A DNA stretch of 64,000 nucleotides from Akebia trifoliata (lineage: Eukaryota; Streptophyta; Magnoliopsida; Ranunculales; Lardizabalaceae). Within the stretch, counting starts at the first letter, position 1; each line of letters starts with the position of its first letter. Under the pieces are notes generated by a model. That model made no database searches. It was given only the letters and a program-made list of their open reading frames with translations, and had not been told where the DNA came from. Where the stretch lies: assembly GCA_017979445.1 (NCBI GenBank), contig CM030714.1, positions 45,089,220-45,153,219 on the forward strand. The letters are read 5' to 3'. Of this stretch, positions 46,371 through 58,223 are shown in pieces. Position numbers and translations under genes: made by a program.

Positions 46371-46610
46371 TTAAGCTTGAACTGGACCTTGAGTGACAAC
46401 CATTGGACTCGGTGGGCAGTAAGGTGGTGCGGCCACCGTGTAACCCGGTATCGGGTAAGCAAACATGGGCTTCCTGCAAGAGTCTCCAGTACATTTGTGG
46501 GTCTTTTGAAATCCATGTAGAAGAAATTCAAAGGCCAAAATCAGACCCAACAGAAACAGAACTGTAACTATAAAGATAAAGATCTTTGTAGCTTTACCAA
46601 TATAACACAT
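46371..46610 (-). CDS. Small single-pass membrane protein, plant-specific
   Basis: A 79-residue protein starting at the ATG at 46608-46610 (MCYIGKATKIF). Upstream in-frame sequence has no ATG, so this start is preferred. A single hydrophobic helix spans about residues 7-32 (IFIFIVTVLFLLGLILAFEF). A short linker with a CTGDSC pair of cysteines and a Pro/Tyr-rich tail (residues about 50-79) follow. I recall similar unnamed plant proteins starting MCYVGKATKIF; no function is known to me. The transcript leader is CT-rich (TTCTTCTTC repeats near 46650-46670). Intronless. A transposon origin is unlikely because the composition and layout are compact and no termini flank it. Confidence 0.75.
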   Translation of the reverse strand: MCYIGKATKIFIFIVTVLFLLGLILAFEFLLHGFQKTHKCTGDSCRKPMFAYPIPGYTVAAPPYCPPSPMVVTQGPVQA

Positions 46611-47159
46611 TTTCTCCTTTTTCACTCTTTTAGAAATAAAAATCAAATATGCTTCTTCTTCTTCTTTTCATGGTGTTGGGATCTGAAGAATAAGAGAAAT
46701 TATGCATTTGGAGTTGGTTAGTTAGGAGTGGAGGTTAAAAAGTAGAAGAGGTTCTGTCACGTGAAGGCAACTAGCCAACTAAGCTGTGTTTTAACCTTGC
46801 AACTGAAGAGATGTTCCTCAAAGAAAATGAATAATACCTCTCTTTTTTTAACCTGAAGTTACGGATATGCTTTTAATGTTTTGCTGTGCAATGTGGGCCT
46901 AAGCCCGAATTTATGTTTACTCTTATCATTGGTGGACATTATTCCCAAACGCTAAGCAAATCTGGACCGTTCATCAGTGGATGAAAAAAACATAATTGAA
47001 ACAGGATAGGAGGATTCTTTCTCAATCAACTAGTGGTTTTTTGGTTACAGCCCAACGGCTGTTTCACATAAATGACATAAGCAATAAGAAAGATAATTTC
47101 TCTCTCCTACCTACAATGGAAAAAAAGCAAATTTCTTGATGGGATCACTTTGTAGAGGA
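46611..47159. other. Upstream region of the small membrane-protein gene
   Basis: Includes a CACGTG G-box near 46758-46763. No other gene was seen. Confidence 0.45.
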
Positions 47160-47740
47160 CGAAATTCTATTAACTTAAATAAAAGGTTATTATTCTGTAG
47201 TAGTGTTTTTTTTTTTTTGTAGAAAAAGTAAAATTACTTCTCAACTGATAAAGAAGGAAACATGATTTTAAAGAAAATTAAAAAAAGACAACAACATCAG
47301 AGTAGAACAAATAATACAAGTACTATGTTTTCTTGCAATAAAACCTTATTCTTTGTTGATAAAGCATGAAAAATGATGGTAAGATATCTATATAATTGGG
47401 ATGTTAGCTAAGAATCTTAAAATTTTGATTAGATGATTCCAAGATAATTGAAGGAGTTTGTGTAGTTGTAGTTAAATAATATTATGAGCCCTACTTGAAT
47501 GGAGAATTTATGTGGCTCCTCTTGAAAGAAGATCATACTGAAGTTAGAAAATTAGATATGAAGAAAGTTTTCTAAACATTAGGAGTGAATGGGGAATTTT
47601 TAGTTGTGTTTGGGGTTACCAGTAAAAGGCTCATATCGAAAGGTACTCCTTTGATGCTCTTGCAACAATTCTTGTGGTCTTGATTAACTTTCAATTGTTG
47701 AGGTTATCTCTTTCATTGAATAGAAAGAGAGATGGATTAT
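47160..47740 (+). pseudogene. Relic copy of the ACD6-like promoter and leader
   Basis: Resembles 51230-51930 stepwise, e.g. TTCTAAACATTAGGAGTGA, TGTGTTTGGGGTT and a GAGATGG start context at 47730. Where the functional gene has TATAAATA, this copy reads CATATCGAAAGG, so the TATA box is lost. After the ATG the sequence differs from the ankyrin gene and stops within 9 codons. It appears to be the remains of a truncated paralogue. Confidence 0.68.
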
Positions 47741-48058
47741 GTCATCTTCAAGCATTAAGTAGAAGTTGGGCCGCAAAGTTCATCAGATTTATTATTGGTA
47801 TGGAAATTCCACGGAATTTCGAAAAGATCCAAGGTAAGAAGATGGTTCATCGATTGATCAATTTGGTAGGATCCAGCATACCAAATGAATAGTGATTTAA
47901 ATGCTAAAGTTGCAGATTTTGCTAGTGCAAATGGTTGGTGTGGTCTTTTTTGAGATAATATCTAGTTGGCCGAAATTAGTGACAAGGTGGGAGTTCATTC
48001 TCCTCCTTGGCCAAATGAAGCAGATCAAATTATTTGGACTAGAACGTTTAATGGGATC
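47741..48058. other. Unassigned, possible kinase-like scrap
   Basis: A plus-strand segment at 47893-47933 reads DLNAKVADF, reminiscent of kinase subdomain VII, with stops on both sides. Too short to call. Confidence 0.25.
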
Positions 48059-48270
48059 CACTTGTACCAAAAATACTTTAGACATCGGTTTAAGTGATAT
48101 CTATAGTTGACATTTGGTAAAAACAGTGTCTATAAAGGTGATGTCTAAAACCTGAGCTTTAGACATCGATTGTTAACCAATCTCTAAAGTGTCAAAATCA
48201 ATTTCTATTCTTTAATGTTTCTTGGCACCTTAGACATCGGCTTTATTACAAACGATGTCTAAAGTGTTTT
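48059..48270. mobile_element. CACTA-like terminus with subterminal repeats
   Basis: Starts CACTTGTACCAAAAATAC, a slightly decayed CACTA end. It carries four TTTAGACATCGG-like units in both directions (near 48080, 48160, 48228 and 48250). Such repeated subterminal units are typical of plant CACTA elements. The other end was not found with confidence. Confidence 0.5.
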
Positions 48271-48559
48271 TCACTTCTTTAAAAAAATTCTGCTGTTTTT
48301 TTCTATGTACCTGCCACCCGCATCCAAAATAGACCCAATTAAAAGAACCTTATAAAATTTCTGTCTACAGAAATAAAACCAAAACTAAAGACAAATGTGC
48401 TTATGCCTACTGTCAAGGTTAAAGAAGCTTATGAAACCAGTTACAGAAATAAAACCAAAACTAAAGGAAATACACCCAAAAAAAGACCAACAAAATCTCA
48501 ATCAAATAACATTCAAAACTCAAAATTACAGAATCTTTGTTGTACTGAAGTTTTATCGA

Positions 48560-49192
48560 CGTGCAAAGGGTAACTCCTGGAAATTATCTGAAGCTTGCAC
48601 CTTTCCAGCCAAAAAATATTGTGATGAAACATGTAGAGCTTCACCTCCATATAACGTATTGACAGTCTTTTTGCAAAACCATTAGCCACATGTTGCTTTT
48701 CAGTTCCACTAATGGCATCGTGATGTGATGTTGTGTGATCGCAAATGCATGGGCCAAAGTGTCTGTTGGGCCTCAAATTACTCCTCCCTTTAAAATATTC
48801 TTATTGCCTTGCTGCCTGATTAAAACCAGAAAATCACAAGGAACAAAGATTTCAATGAGACAATTTACTTTTAAAATAAACTAAAGATGCATAAAAATCT
48901 TACCTAACAGTAACCACTCATCATTCTGGCATAACGTTTGATGGATGGCATACTTGTAAAGTATCCTGTCCAGTATGCGTTTGCACGATCTGCATATCTG
49001 ATAAATGCATGGTTAGGTAAAAATGACAAAATAAATAGGTAAACAAATCAATTGATTCCAACTTTCAAAATATTTGACTTACAGGAAGAAATCATCTATT
49101 TTGATTGGTCAGGATTTAATTGCTGCATATTTTGCATCAATGTAAATTATTTGAAGCCACTCCGTCATCAAAGCCAGAAGTGTGATTAAAAC
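48560..49192 (-). pseudogene. Alpha-mannosidase (GH38) gene fragment
   Basis: Three exon-like blocks on the minus strand match the central part of plant vacuolar alpha-mannosidase. Block 1 (49192-49083) gives IDAKYAA and KIDDFF with an in-frame TGA between them, then a GT donor. Block 2 (48997-48904) gives ADRANAYWTGYFTSMP and RMMSGY, with AG and GT at its edges and a stop at its end. Block 3 (about 48776-48560) gives HHDAISGTEKQHVAN. A duplicated ATCAC just before it shifts the frame. The functional enzyme is about 1000 residues and trims mannose from glycans; only about 130 residues remain here. It lies next to the CACTA-like end. Confidence 0.8.
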
Positions 49193-51790
49193 CTACAACA
49201 TGGTCTAGCTAGATTGATTCTATCTTTCTAACAATTCAATTAGGAAGGGGTAACAACCACTAGCTCATGTAAAGAATTGAACCTGAAATTAAAATGCCTT
49301 GATAAGATGAGGTCTTGAGGAGTCTCTTTAATCAGCTTTCTGTCAATGAGGCTCATATACACAGCTAAAACATCAAATTGGGTTTTTGTTGCCATACCCA
49401 CTAGAGTGATACAAGATCAAGGTCAAGTAGAAACAGAGAAGAACAAAGAAAGAAGAAGAGAGAGTTGATTGCTTTGTTGCTATGGTGGTGGTTGTGGGGG
49501 TGGTTATAGTGAGAAGAGAAGAAACCCAATTGGGTTGAAATACTACCCACCAAAATCCTCCAGCTTAGAAAGTAAGACTAAACAAGCTAGTATTAAGTCA
49601 TCTCTTACTGGGTAGCAGAATCAGCAGTTGGAGTGGTAGAAGATATAACCATATCTCATTTCCACTTTCTTCCTTGCAAATAATCTGTGTAGAGAGAACA
49701 AAAGAAAACAAAGAGTTTAGTAAGCATTGTACCTATGAACCTTTATACATTATTAGATGAAATCAAAGTCTAAACAAAAGACCCAATTACATGTTTTGCT
49801 GAGCTTGGTTTCTTAGGCACAGGGGACTGTAAGTAACCAAAATGCTTCTGAAAAAATGGAAGAACAGAACCTCCCTTAAAGCGTGCTCCCTGGCACAGTG
49901 AACCCTTTAACAACTTCAGCAAAAGTTTCCACAACCGAAGTTAGAATATTTGAATTCATTGAATGAAAGGATCATTTACGTTAATATGTTGTAGAAGTGC
50001 ACAAACCCCGGAAAATCTCAAATCACCAACTTACAAGAGAAAATAAGTCACACCCCAAACAGAAACAATTGAAGGATACATATGTACTTACTAAAGAGGG
50101 TGTTATACTATGAAACTTGGACCAGACAAGACAGAACTCCAGTGCATTAGGACCCTCCGATGAACAAACAACACAAATAATGGAATCGGCAAAGAGATCA
50201 GACCTTGTCACACAACAAGGACCCTCTATATTAGATTTTTACATGAAATTTGCTGATTAAGCTGTCAGAACTATAATCACAATGAGAATACAACCCCAAA
50301 TATCACCAAGAGCAAGCAAGCCAGCATGAACAGATATTTAAGATCAACATAAGATGGAAGATAACAGAATTCAGATTTAAAACTAATAAACCAAATATGG
50401 TATTGCGAGAAGAACGCATCATGCTGCAATTAAATGTACGGAGAGAAATTACATTGAATAGAGATATAGTGCAGTTAGTATATAACTGTCAGTACTGAAT
50501 CAATAATATCATACCTCAAACTGCTAAAAGCAATAATTCATCAATATTCAGAAATTATCTAAAAGGATTTCATAGCAACAATCAAAATTTTCCTTTACTA
50601 ACTGGTTTATAGGTATCACGTATCATAATTTGAGCTAATGGAACCTATGTGTCATAGTACCATGTGATTTGGACCAAATGACTTATCACATACATGCAAC
50701 ACTTCAGTTATACTACTGGCATTAAAAAATATGAATAACTTCATATCAAGCCAATTATATGGCACAGTTATATAGGTGTATTTCATAAATGGCATGCTTT
50801 CTTAGGCATTTGTTATCACTTGCAAAGAGAAATCCCCTTATTGGTACTAAGTTGGAATTCAAAGGCGGTTGGGTAGAAAAGATCTAAAATAAAGTAGTAC
50901 TAACAAAAATTTAGAAAGGCTTATGTATCAATTGATCCAGGCTTCGCATCAAACTGGGACTCCTCGAATGACCCATTGGGATGGGAAAATCATTTGCTCA
51001 AAAATATTCCAATGTTTCCAGTTTATTACTTTATTGTATCATGTTTGGATATTGGATTATATCCAGGGCTGCCAATGGATCGGATTAGATCCAAAATCTG
51101 ACCTGTTCTAATAAGAATCCAATCCAATTGGAAAACCTATCGGATCCAATTGGTTCTAGATCAACCATGTCCCCATCCAAAAGTCAAAACAACATAAAAA
51201 AAATGAATAAAATGAGTTGATTTTCTCTTGTAGTAATATCTTCTTATTGGTTGATAAAACATTCTTTTCTTACCTAAAGTATAATTTAAAGAAGAAAAAG
51301 TCTGTAAGTTATTCTCCAAACACAAAGATGTTTGAGAAGATTAAAAAAAAAGGTACAAGTCATTTTTAACAAGCAAAATCTTCATTCCCATATAACAATG
51401 TTCAAAAGAACAAAAATCAAACATCCTTCCCACACAAAAAAAAAATCTAGAGAAGAATACTCTTTAGAAAAAGAAACTCACTTTCTTAATTGATAAAGTA
51501 TGGAGTAAGGTATTATTCATTCATTTAGCACAAAAAAAAAAAAGAAGGAATGAAGCACAATAGATAGATACTTCTCTTGTTGGGTTATTATTTAATATTC
51601 CTAAAAGTTTGAACACTTGATTCCACAATAACTAATAGAGTTTGTTTGATTGCAGATAAATAATATCATAGGTCCCACTTAAAGGGCGAATTAATGTGGC
51701 CCCTCTTGAAGAGAAGATCATAAACGAAGTTGGAAAATTGGGTATGAAGAGAGATTTCTAAACATTAGGAGTGACTGGGGAATTTGTACT
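49193..51790. other. Unassigned region between mannosidase scrap and ankyrin gene
   Basis: No intact gene. A minus-strand stretch at 49790-49900 reads protein-like (FKGGSVLPFFQKHFGYLQSP) but is short and unassigned. 51230-51790 is the upstream region shared with 47160-47650. Confidence 0.4.
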
Positions 51791-51821
51791 TGTGTTTGGG
51801 GTTCTTAGTAAAAGGTTCAGA

Positions 51822-51829
51822 TATAAATA
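51822..51829 (+). promoter_or_regulatory. TATA box of the ACD6-like gene
   Basis: TATAAATA stands 93 bases before the start codon, followed by a leader that ends in GAGAGAGAGAG just before the ATG. Confidence 0.7.
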
Positions 51830-51921
51830 GATGTACTTCTTTGATGTTCTTGGAGTACTTGTTGATCTTGATTAACTTCCGATCCTTGAAGTTATCTTTG
51901 GCTGATTAGAGAGAGAGAGAG

Positions 51922-54900
51922 ATGGATCCAGAGTTATTAGAGGCAGCAACTTCGGGCAACATTGGTGTCCTTGGTGGGATTTCAGACGATAATATTCTCC
52001 GACAAGTACTAACCCCCATCAATAATACGGCACTTCACATCGCAGCGAAACATGGGCACTTGGAGTTTGCTAGTATGGTTTATGACCGATGCCCGTCACT
52101 TCTCAGTGAAGAAAACTCAAAGGGTGACACTCCACTCATCGTCGCTGCAAGAGCTGGACATCTAAAATTACTCGAAGCTCTGATAGGTTCTGGGAAAGAT
52201 TCTTCTACGGATGTTGAGATTGGAAGACGTGAGGCACATGAGATGCTGAGAAAGGGGAACAAGGAGAAAAACACTGCAATGCATGAGGCTGTAAGAAATG
52301 GCCACCTTCAGGTGGTGAAATTACTCATAAAGGAGGACCCGGAACTGCTATGTTCTATCAATTATGCTGGTGAGTCTCCATTGTATTTGGCAGCCGAAAG
52401 ACCGGCACCAGAAATCGTTGATGCAATCTTAGATAATGCTTGTTATGGTCACATAGGCCCAAATGGACGGACGGCTTTGCATGCTGCTGTAGTTCGTTGC
52501 AATTCAGGTAAAACTCACACCTACCTTCACCTGGAGTAAAACTATCATGCTTTTATAACAGTTTTCTTTTTCTTTTTCTTTTTTGCTAAAATAAGCAAAT
52601 TTGTATTATAATCCATGAAGAACAGTGTACAAGAGGGATGCAACCTTTAGCAAAAAGATGCAAGATCGCTTGTTCTTCAAATCAAAATTTGCTAGACCAT
52701 GAGCCACATTGTTTCTTTCTATCAATATATATGATTTCCTTTCCCATCCACCGATATTTTGTGATAAAGATCCCTTGAAACTTCAGGCCTTCAAGGAGTA
52801 CGTCACATTCAGTCAATTTATTTGACTCATCAGTCGAGTGATAATGGAATGGGTCAGGGTGATCTGAGTGAATTTCGATTTAAAATTGGACCCCTGATTT
52901 ATCAATGTGGCCATGTTTTCCAATACTTGACCAAGTGGACTGGGTGAGATTAATTTTATTGATTTTTTTTTTTTTTTTTTGTGTGTCTACATTGAAATGA
53001 TTTTTAAGTAAGAAATTCCAAATGATCCTAGACAGATGAAGATCTTGATTTACCTGGATCTAACCATTTTGTGTTCTACCGACCAATTTCTATCAATTAA
53101 GAAATTCAAATTCAATTAAGTATCGAAACAGTTGAATTGTTACTTACTAAAATTTTTAACAAATGCTTGGATGCACACAGATATAGAAGTATTATATTTT
53201 AGCAATTTTAATTTTTAGATATTTGAAAGTCTTGAATTCATTTTTTTTTTTTTTTAATTCCGAATTCATACCATATCTCCTTGCCAAAAAAAAAAAAAAA
53301 ATAGAGGGCATTTTTATATTTTTCATCTTAATTTGTAAAGGCTAACAATATTGGGTTTTGTTCTTGATAATTTCCTTTCTATATGCAAGACATCACTGAG
53401 TCGCTGCTAAAAAAAAAGAAAGAACTACTCAACGTAGCAGATGACAACCAGAGAACTCCCTTGCACTTTGCAGCAACTCTGGGTTACTATAAGATGGTTG
53501 AACAACTATTGAAATGGGATACCTCGACGGCCTATCATCTAGACAAATATGGCATTGCCCCAATTCATGTGGCAGCGGCTAATGGCTACATTAAAACTCC
53601 TAAAGAGTTGCTTCGATGCTGCCCAGAAATTAAGGACTTGCTTAATGGCAAAGGTCAGAATATACTTCACATTGCAGTCGAGCATAAGTGCAAGAAGTTG
53701 GTTTCCTACATTTTGAAAACGAAAGAACTTGAGGGGCTTATAAATGAAAAGGATAACAGTGGTAATACACCTCTGCATCAAGCCACCATCAGTTGTCACC
53801 CTTCTATAGTGAAAATTCTTGCAAGGGTTAGGAAAGTAGATAAGATGGCCTTGAACAACAATAAATTAACTGCTCTACAGATTGCAGAGTCGGAAGGTTA
53901 CAATGGTACCGATCATTCTAAGGTATGGTACCCATTTTCCTTGTTTAGTAGCATTGATTCGTGTGATGCAATTTTTTCTTGGTGCATAATATGAATCCTA
54001 GCTAGAATGCATTTTGTTTAGGGTTTGAGCACAAATTGCCCCAACCATGATGACCGGACCCAACCCAACCCAAATGGGCCCACAAATTTAAAGTCCTTAA
54101 AAAAGGAAGTTGATGAGTCTGATTCAGACCAGGATTTTTGGATAACTTTGTCATTAAAACTACTATTAGTCAGAACACAAACGAAGTAAGCCATATATGG
54201 TTGGAAAGATTGAGTCTATTTTCCAATGCCTCAAATGGTGCACCATTTGGAGCTCTGTAGAAGAAGTTATGGGCAAAATACTAAAGGGTGTCTGAGCTGT
54301 CAACAAAAACGAAAATTTTCAAGTTTAAATTCTGTTTGACTTTTGGTTCAGCACATTTTCTTAGGCTTTTGACTTTGGTAGTTGTAGTTGTTTAGAGTTT
54401 AATTAATTGTCTTTCAAGTCCTTATGTAACCTCTTGCTTGGAGGTTAAGTTTCAAATTAAGTTATTCTAATATTTAAGCTCTTAAGTAGAAAAAACATGG
54501 GAGTTTTTGAGCACTTTGTTTTGAAGAAGAAAGAGTTCTTCTTTGTTTCTTGCTAGCTCTTATCCTTTGGTGGATTTCCAACGGTGGCAAGCTAAATTAA
54601 TTCGAGTTACTCACTTTATTTCCTTCTTATTTCTCTAATTTCCGGTGTCAAATTTCCACTGCAATTTATTCTCTGCAATGCATATGCTTAAAATGCATGT
54701 TAAGATTTTGTTTGAGAACTCATCATACAGTCCATAATTGTTCATATATAGAGTCATTATAATGTATTGACATGGCAGTGTCCCTTGAGCAATAGATTTT
54801 TTTTTCTTCGAGATAGAAGGAGAAAGATGTATGGTTCTGGAAACACTGCCACATCAACACAGTGTCAAATGCAGTGTTGAGCGCTGTCAGTTTTTCATTT

Positions 54901-55786
54901 TCCTTATCATATGGCGGCGATTTGGAAACGCCGGTAAAGACCGTTTATTTTGTAGTGAATGTTGTCTCACCAAGGCAAAAAGAGAAGTTTTGTATAGTTA
55001 ATTGTATTTTTAAATTAAATCCTATTAGTATTAGGTATCATTCTATATAATTAATAATATTCTTCTTTGTGTGAACTACAGGCCTTGATTTTAGCAACCT
55101 TATTATGCCATGCAAGTCCACCATGGTCTAACCCCACAGCAGGCCTGTGGAAACTTATATTTTGTAATTATATGAGAGAAGATAGATCAACCAATTATTT
55201 CAAGAATAACATAAACACCCTTTTAGTCGTGGCGGCGCTCATTACCACTGTCACCTTCACCGCAGGCTTCACATTGCCTAAGGCATACGATGAACACGGC
55301 AAAGAAGTAAACATGACGATCCTACTAAAAAATAATACCAATTCCCAAGCATTGGAATTCCAATCATTCGTATTCAACAACACTATCGCACTGTTTTGGT
55401 CAATGATCGCAGTGGTTGTTCTTATTTGCATGCAACTCATCTCCAATTGGTTTACTTCTTTAATCCTATTTGTGGTGGCATGCTTCTCTATGTTCGTTGC
55501 AATCATCTTTATGTCAGGAGCATTCAGGTCAGCTGTACTCGTGGGGGTGTTCACAAATAAAGGCTTAAAGCTTACTAATAATATTAACATTGTATTACTC
55601 ATTTTCGTTTGTGGAGCTTTTCTCCACGTTACAATCCGGACAGTCATGAATAAGTCTTTGATCTACTGGGTTGTTTTCTGCATTAGGGAATATGTTCGTT
55701 ATCCTAAAGATTATACATCTGAAAGGACAGACAGTCAAAACCCAACCCTAGTGTCTATGTTATTTTGTTACAACAAGGATAACTAG
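51922..55786 (+). CDS. ACD6/ITN1-like ankyrin-repeat transmembrane protein, three exons
   Basis: Exons 51922-52507, 53390-53922 and 55082-55786 join in frame through GT-AG introns (882 and 1159 bp) to give 607 residues with no stop. Exons 1 and 2 encode about nine ankyrin repeats (TALHIAAKHGHLEFA, TPLIVAARAGHLKLL, TAMHEAVRNGHLQVV, TPLHFAATLGYYKMV, NILHIAVEHKCKKLV, TPLHQATISCHPSIV). Exon 3 encodes the membrane domain: four hydrophobic helices beginning near residues 418, 482, 505 and 545. The first, NTLLVVAALITTVTFTAGF, is the family's PGG-domain signature, but the usual PGG after it reads LPKAY. Relatives such as ACD6 act at the plasma membrane in salicylate-linked defence and cell death; a role here is inference. 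A short extra exon inside intron 2 cannot be excluded. Confidence 0.87.
54000..54760. other. Intron 2 content, possible solo-LTR-like insertion
   Basis: Sequence between exons 2 and 3, with a TTCTTCTTTGTTTCTTGC leader-like stretch and no coding text. It looks like the remains of an LTR, but no ends or target duplication were identified. Confidence 0.3.
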
Positions 55787-56028
55787 TAAACAATTATTTC
55801 ACTTTATTCTTCTTTCCATTTTTTCTATCTTTATGCATTTGTCATGCCTGTTACTTGTAATATTCAGTGAGCACAACACTGCTGGGATGGGAGTTTTTAT
55901 TTTTTTTTTATATACATATATATATATAAATAATAACTGTAAGCTGGGGTTTAATGGGACCCCACCATTTACTATTAATAAAGATCTTAAAAACGAGAAT
56001 AATGCATATTACAATCACAATTTAAAAA
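55787..56028. other. 3' flank of the ACD6-like gene
   Basis: T-rich, with a short TA tract near 55910. No clear AATAAA in the first 100 bases. Confidence 0.4.
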
Positions 56029-56358
56029 GAGAGCTGATATTGGCACCCCAACTTTTACTTATTACACCCCAATTATAATTTTAAAAAAATGTGAATGGTT
56101 GAAAATAAGTGAAAGTTGGGGTGCCAATAGCTATGTGAGTGTGTGTGTGTGTGTGTGTTTAGGATTTTCTATGAGTCTAATCATAATTGTAAACAACTAC
56201 TGAAAATTTTAGAATGAGTGTTATAATATTTTCTAATGGTGAGATTATAATCTGAACCAAACCTTGATAGTGTGTTTTAAGCTTTAATTGGGGTGTGATA
56301 CATAACTTAAGAAATTGGGGTGTGATAAGTAAAAGTTGGGATGCCAATAGCAGCTCTC
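56029..56358. mobile_element. Mutator-type MITE, GAGAGCTG ends
   Basis: Inverted ends of about 45 bp: GAGAGCTGATATTGGCACC on the left and its near complement closing at CAGCTCTC on the right. Flanking 9-mers ATTTAAAAA (56020-56028) and ATATAAAAT (56359-56367) match at 7 of 9. A GT microsatellite lies inside near 56137-56158. A solo end of the same family lies near 11684-11707. Confidence 0.72.
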
Positions 56359-56587
56359 ATATAAAATCAGTCTCAGCTTGTTTGGAATATCCAAGAGTCT
56401 TGATCACCTGCCAGTTCTGAGTTAGCATTCAAAACTAGATTTTTGTTTTTTTTTTTTTTTTTTTTTTTTTGTTTTTAATAAGCAAGGGAAAGTAAATTAT
56501 AAATTAAAAAAGGAATGGTTACAAATTTTGGAAAAAAGGTGACATACCCCCCAATAATTACATCAATCAAAACATACATTTTTTTTC
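56359..56587. other. Intergenic, T-rich
   Basis: A run of about 27 T interrupted by G lies near 56445-56477. No gene was seen. Confidence 0.5.
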
Positions 56588-56700
56588 CTCCCGAACCACC
56601 AATAGTTCTAAACCTTCAGCCAAAGCTCTGTATTCAGCCATATTATTAGAAAAAATTTAGAAATAAAAGCAGCTATATAGCCCACAGAAGATGACCATCA
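56588..56700 (-). pseudogene. RNase H-like domain scrap
   Basis: The minus strand reads NNMAEYRALAEGLELLVV, the well-known NN.AEYRAL..GLE. segment of RNase H-like domains in plant retroelements. Only about 35 residues remain, with a stop just upstream. Confidence 0.65.
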
Positions 56701-56769
56701 CTATTCCACATGATTACTCACTACCTCAAAAAAGGTAAAATTCGCTACTTTTACATCATTAATCTCGGC

Positions 56770-56864
56770 GGCCCAAGTCTCACGTTTATTTGGGCTGGCC
56801 CAATAAGTCCAAGAAATAAATTCGACAGTCCGAGCCCAACGAACCACCGAAATTTTTATAAATA
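56770..56864 (+). promoter_or_regulatory. Housekeeping-type promoter with site II elements
   Basis: Four TGGGCY/RGCCCA boxes lie at 56770-56775, 56791-56796, 56797-56802 and 56833-56838, followed by TATAAATA at 56857-56864. Site II boxes with a telo-box in the leader (57311) are typical of plant genes for translation and RNA metabolism. The promoter faces the chimeric exons downstream. Confidence 0.65.
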
Positions 56865-56886
56865 AATATATAAAAAAAAACAGTCG

Positions 56887-57372
56887 ACCTTCTCCACCAT
56901 TTTCATTCTCAACCTCCTCAGCCATCTCAACGAAGACGAAGTCAGTAGATCGAAACCTCACATCGAAGAAGCTTTTCGTTTATGTCGCCTTTGGGAAGAA
57001 AACCTCACATTTAATCGAAGAAGTTCTCTTCTCAGCCATTTTTACTGATTTTTTAGTTCGAAGAAGTTTCTTCCATTTCAATCGAAATCAAAAATCCCTC
57101 TTGATTTGATTCGAGAACTTTCATAATCAGGATTTGCGATTTCAATCACGATCTCTCAATCTCCCATTTCAACACCGAACGATCTCTCAATCTCCCATTT
57201 CAACACACGAACGATCTCTCAATCGCACATTTCGAATCGATAACTCACTTGACAATGGATTTGTAATCTCTCAGAGCCCAAATCGAAGAAGAAATCAGAG
57301 CTCAAGTCGAAAACCCTAAGAACTGAAGCTCACTTATCAGTGCCACCGATCAAACCACTCCAAAGCGCATCT
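56887..57372 (+). other. Probable 5' leader exon
   Basis: Unusually CG- and CT-rich against its surroundings. It carries three tandem units containing GATCTCTCAATC (57149-57230) and the telo-box AAACCCTAA at 57311-57319. It ends at a consensus donor (CATCT then GTAAGT at 57373). The transcription start is inferred from the TATA box. Confidence 0.5.
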
Positions 57373-58223
57373 GTAAGTCTATTTCTCTCAAAAATCGAAA
57401 AAAAAAAAAACCCCCTAAAAACCACTCTAGAATGCTAAATTGAACTTTAATGATCATGTTATTCATTTGTTCCTCTGTTCATGTTTGTTCCTCTGTTCAT
57501 GTGTTGTTTCTTACTATGCTTGCTTGAAAGGTTCATGCATGAATCATGAAAATTCATAGAATTTGGCTAAATAACGTCTCTTTTTGCTGAAAACAAATCC
57601 ATTATAGAACCTACAGGTTTTTAGATAACTAAGCTTTGACATTGACCTCAATTAGATTTGTGATGAAGTATGATTTTTTAAACTTAGTATGTTACTGTTA
57701 ATTTAATTTGTCTGGGTCTACATAAGAAGGAACAATGAAGTATGAGCATTACCAGAATTTGGATAAAAACATAAAGGACTGCTTTTAGTAGGCAACAATT
57801 TAAGGGTTTGGCAACTAAAAACTTTGGAGTGCAGTCTAATTCAACACTAAGAAGAATTAAGATGTTTAAAACAATAAAAATTTAGGATAAATAGTTGAAA
57901 AAATGTCCAAATATTTGATAAGGAAATCTTTTCTATGTTTAGATGGTCTACATCACGATATAGATTGCGCTATTGAGGGTAGTAACCAATGGTTAATATG
58001 GAATTTCTATAGGAATTTTCCAATGTCTAGTTCTCCCATGTACAACACCTTATCCTACTATTGAGGCTGACGACTTGAATCCTATTTCACCATTTATGAT
58101 CTCAGTTTGAGAGGGAAAAAAAAATAGAACTTAGTATGCTGTAACTTTCCCCTGGAAAAAAATTTGGGTTGATTTTGATTAAGTCACTAACTTGTTTTTT
58201 ATTTTTGGGTGTTTACATTTCAG
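57373..58223 (+). other. Putative intron after the leader
   Basis: Bounded by GTAAGT at 57373 and TTTCAG at 58218-58223. No coding text inside. Confidence 0.45.

Noticed and set aside
47893..47933. DLNAKVADF as a kinase domain
   Set aside because: Nine residues with stops on both sides and an altered following residue (no DFG). Too little to call a kinase pseudogene.
55195..55647. A 150-residue minus-strand frame
   Set aside because: It is the antisense shadow of exon 3 of the ACD6-like gene.
56701..56961. Minus-strand frame starting MAEEVENENGGEG
   Set aside because: It overlaps the site II promoter and leader on the plus strand. The rest of the frame is low-complexity and no homologue is recognised.
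57149..57230. Tandem GATCTCTCAATC units considered as a CRISPR-like array
   Set aside because: Only three adjacent units without spacers, in a plant leader exon. This is a simple tandem repeat.
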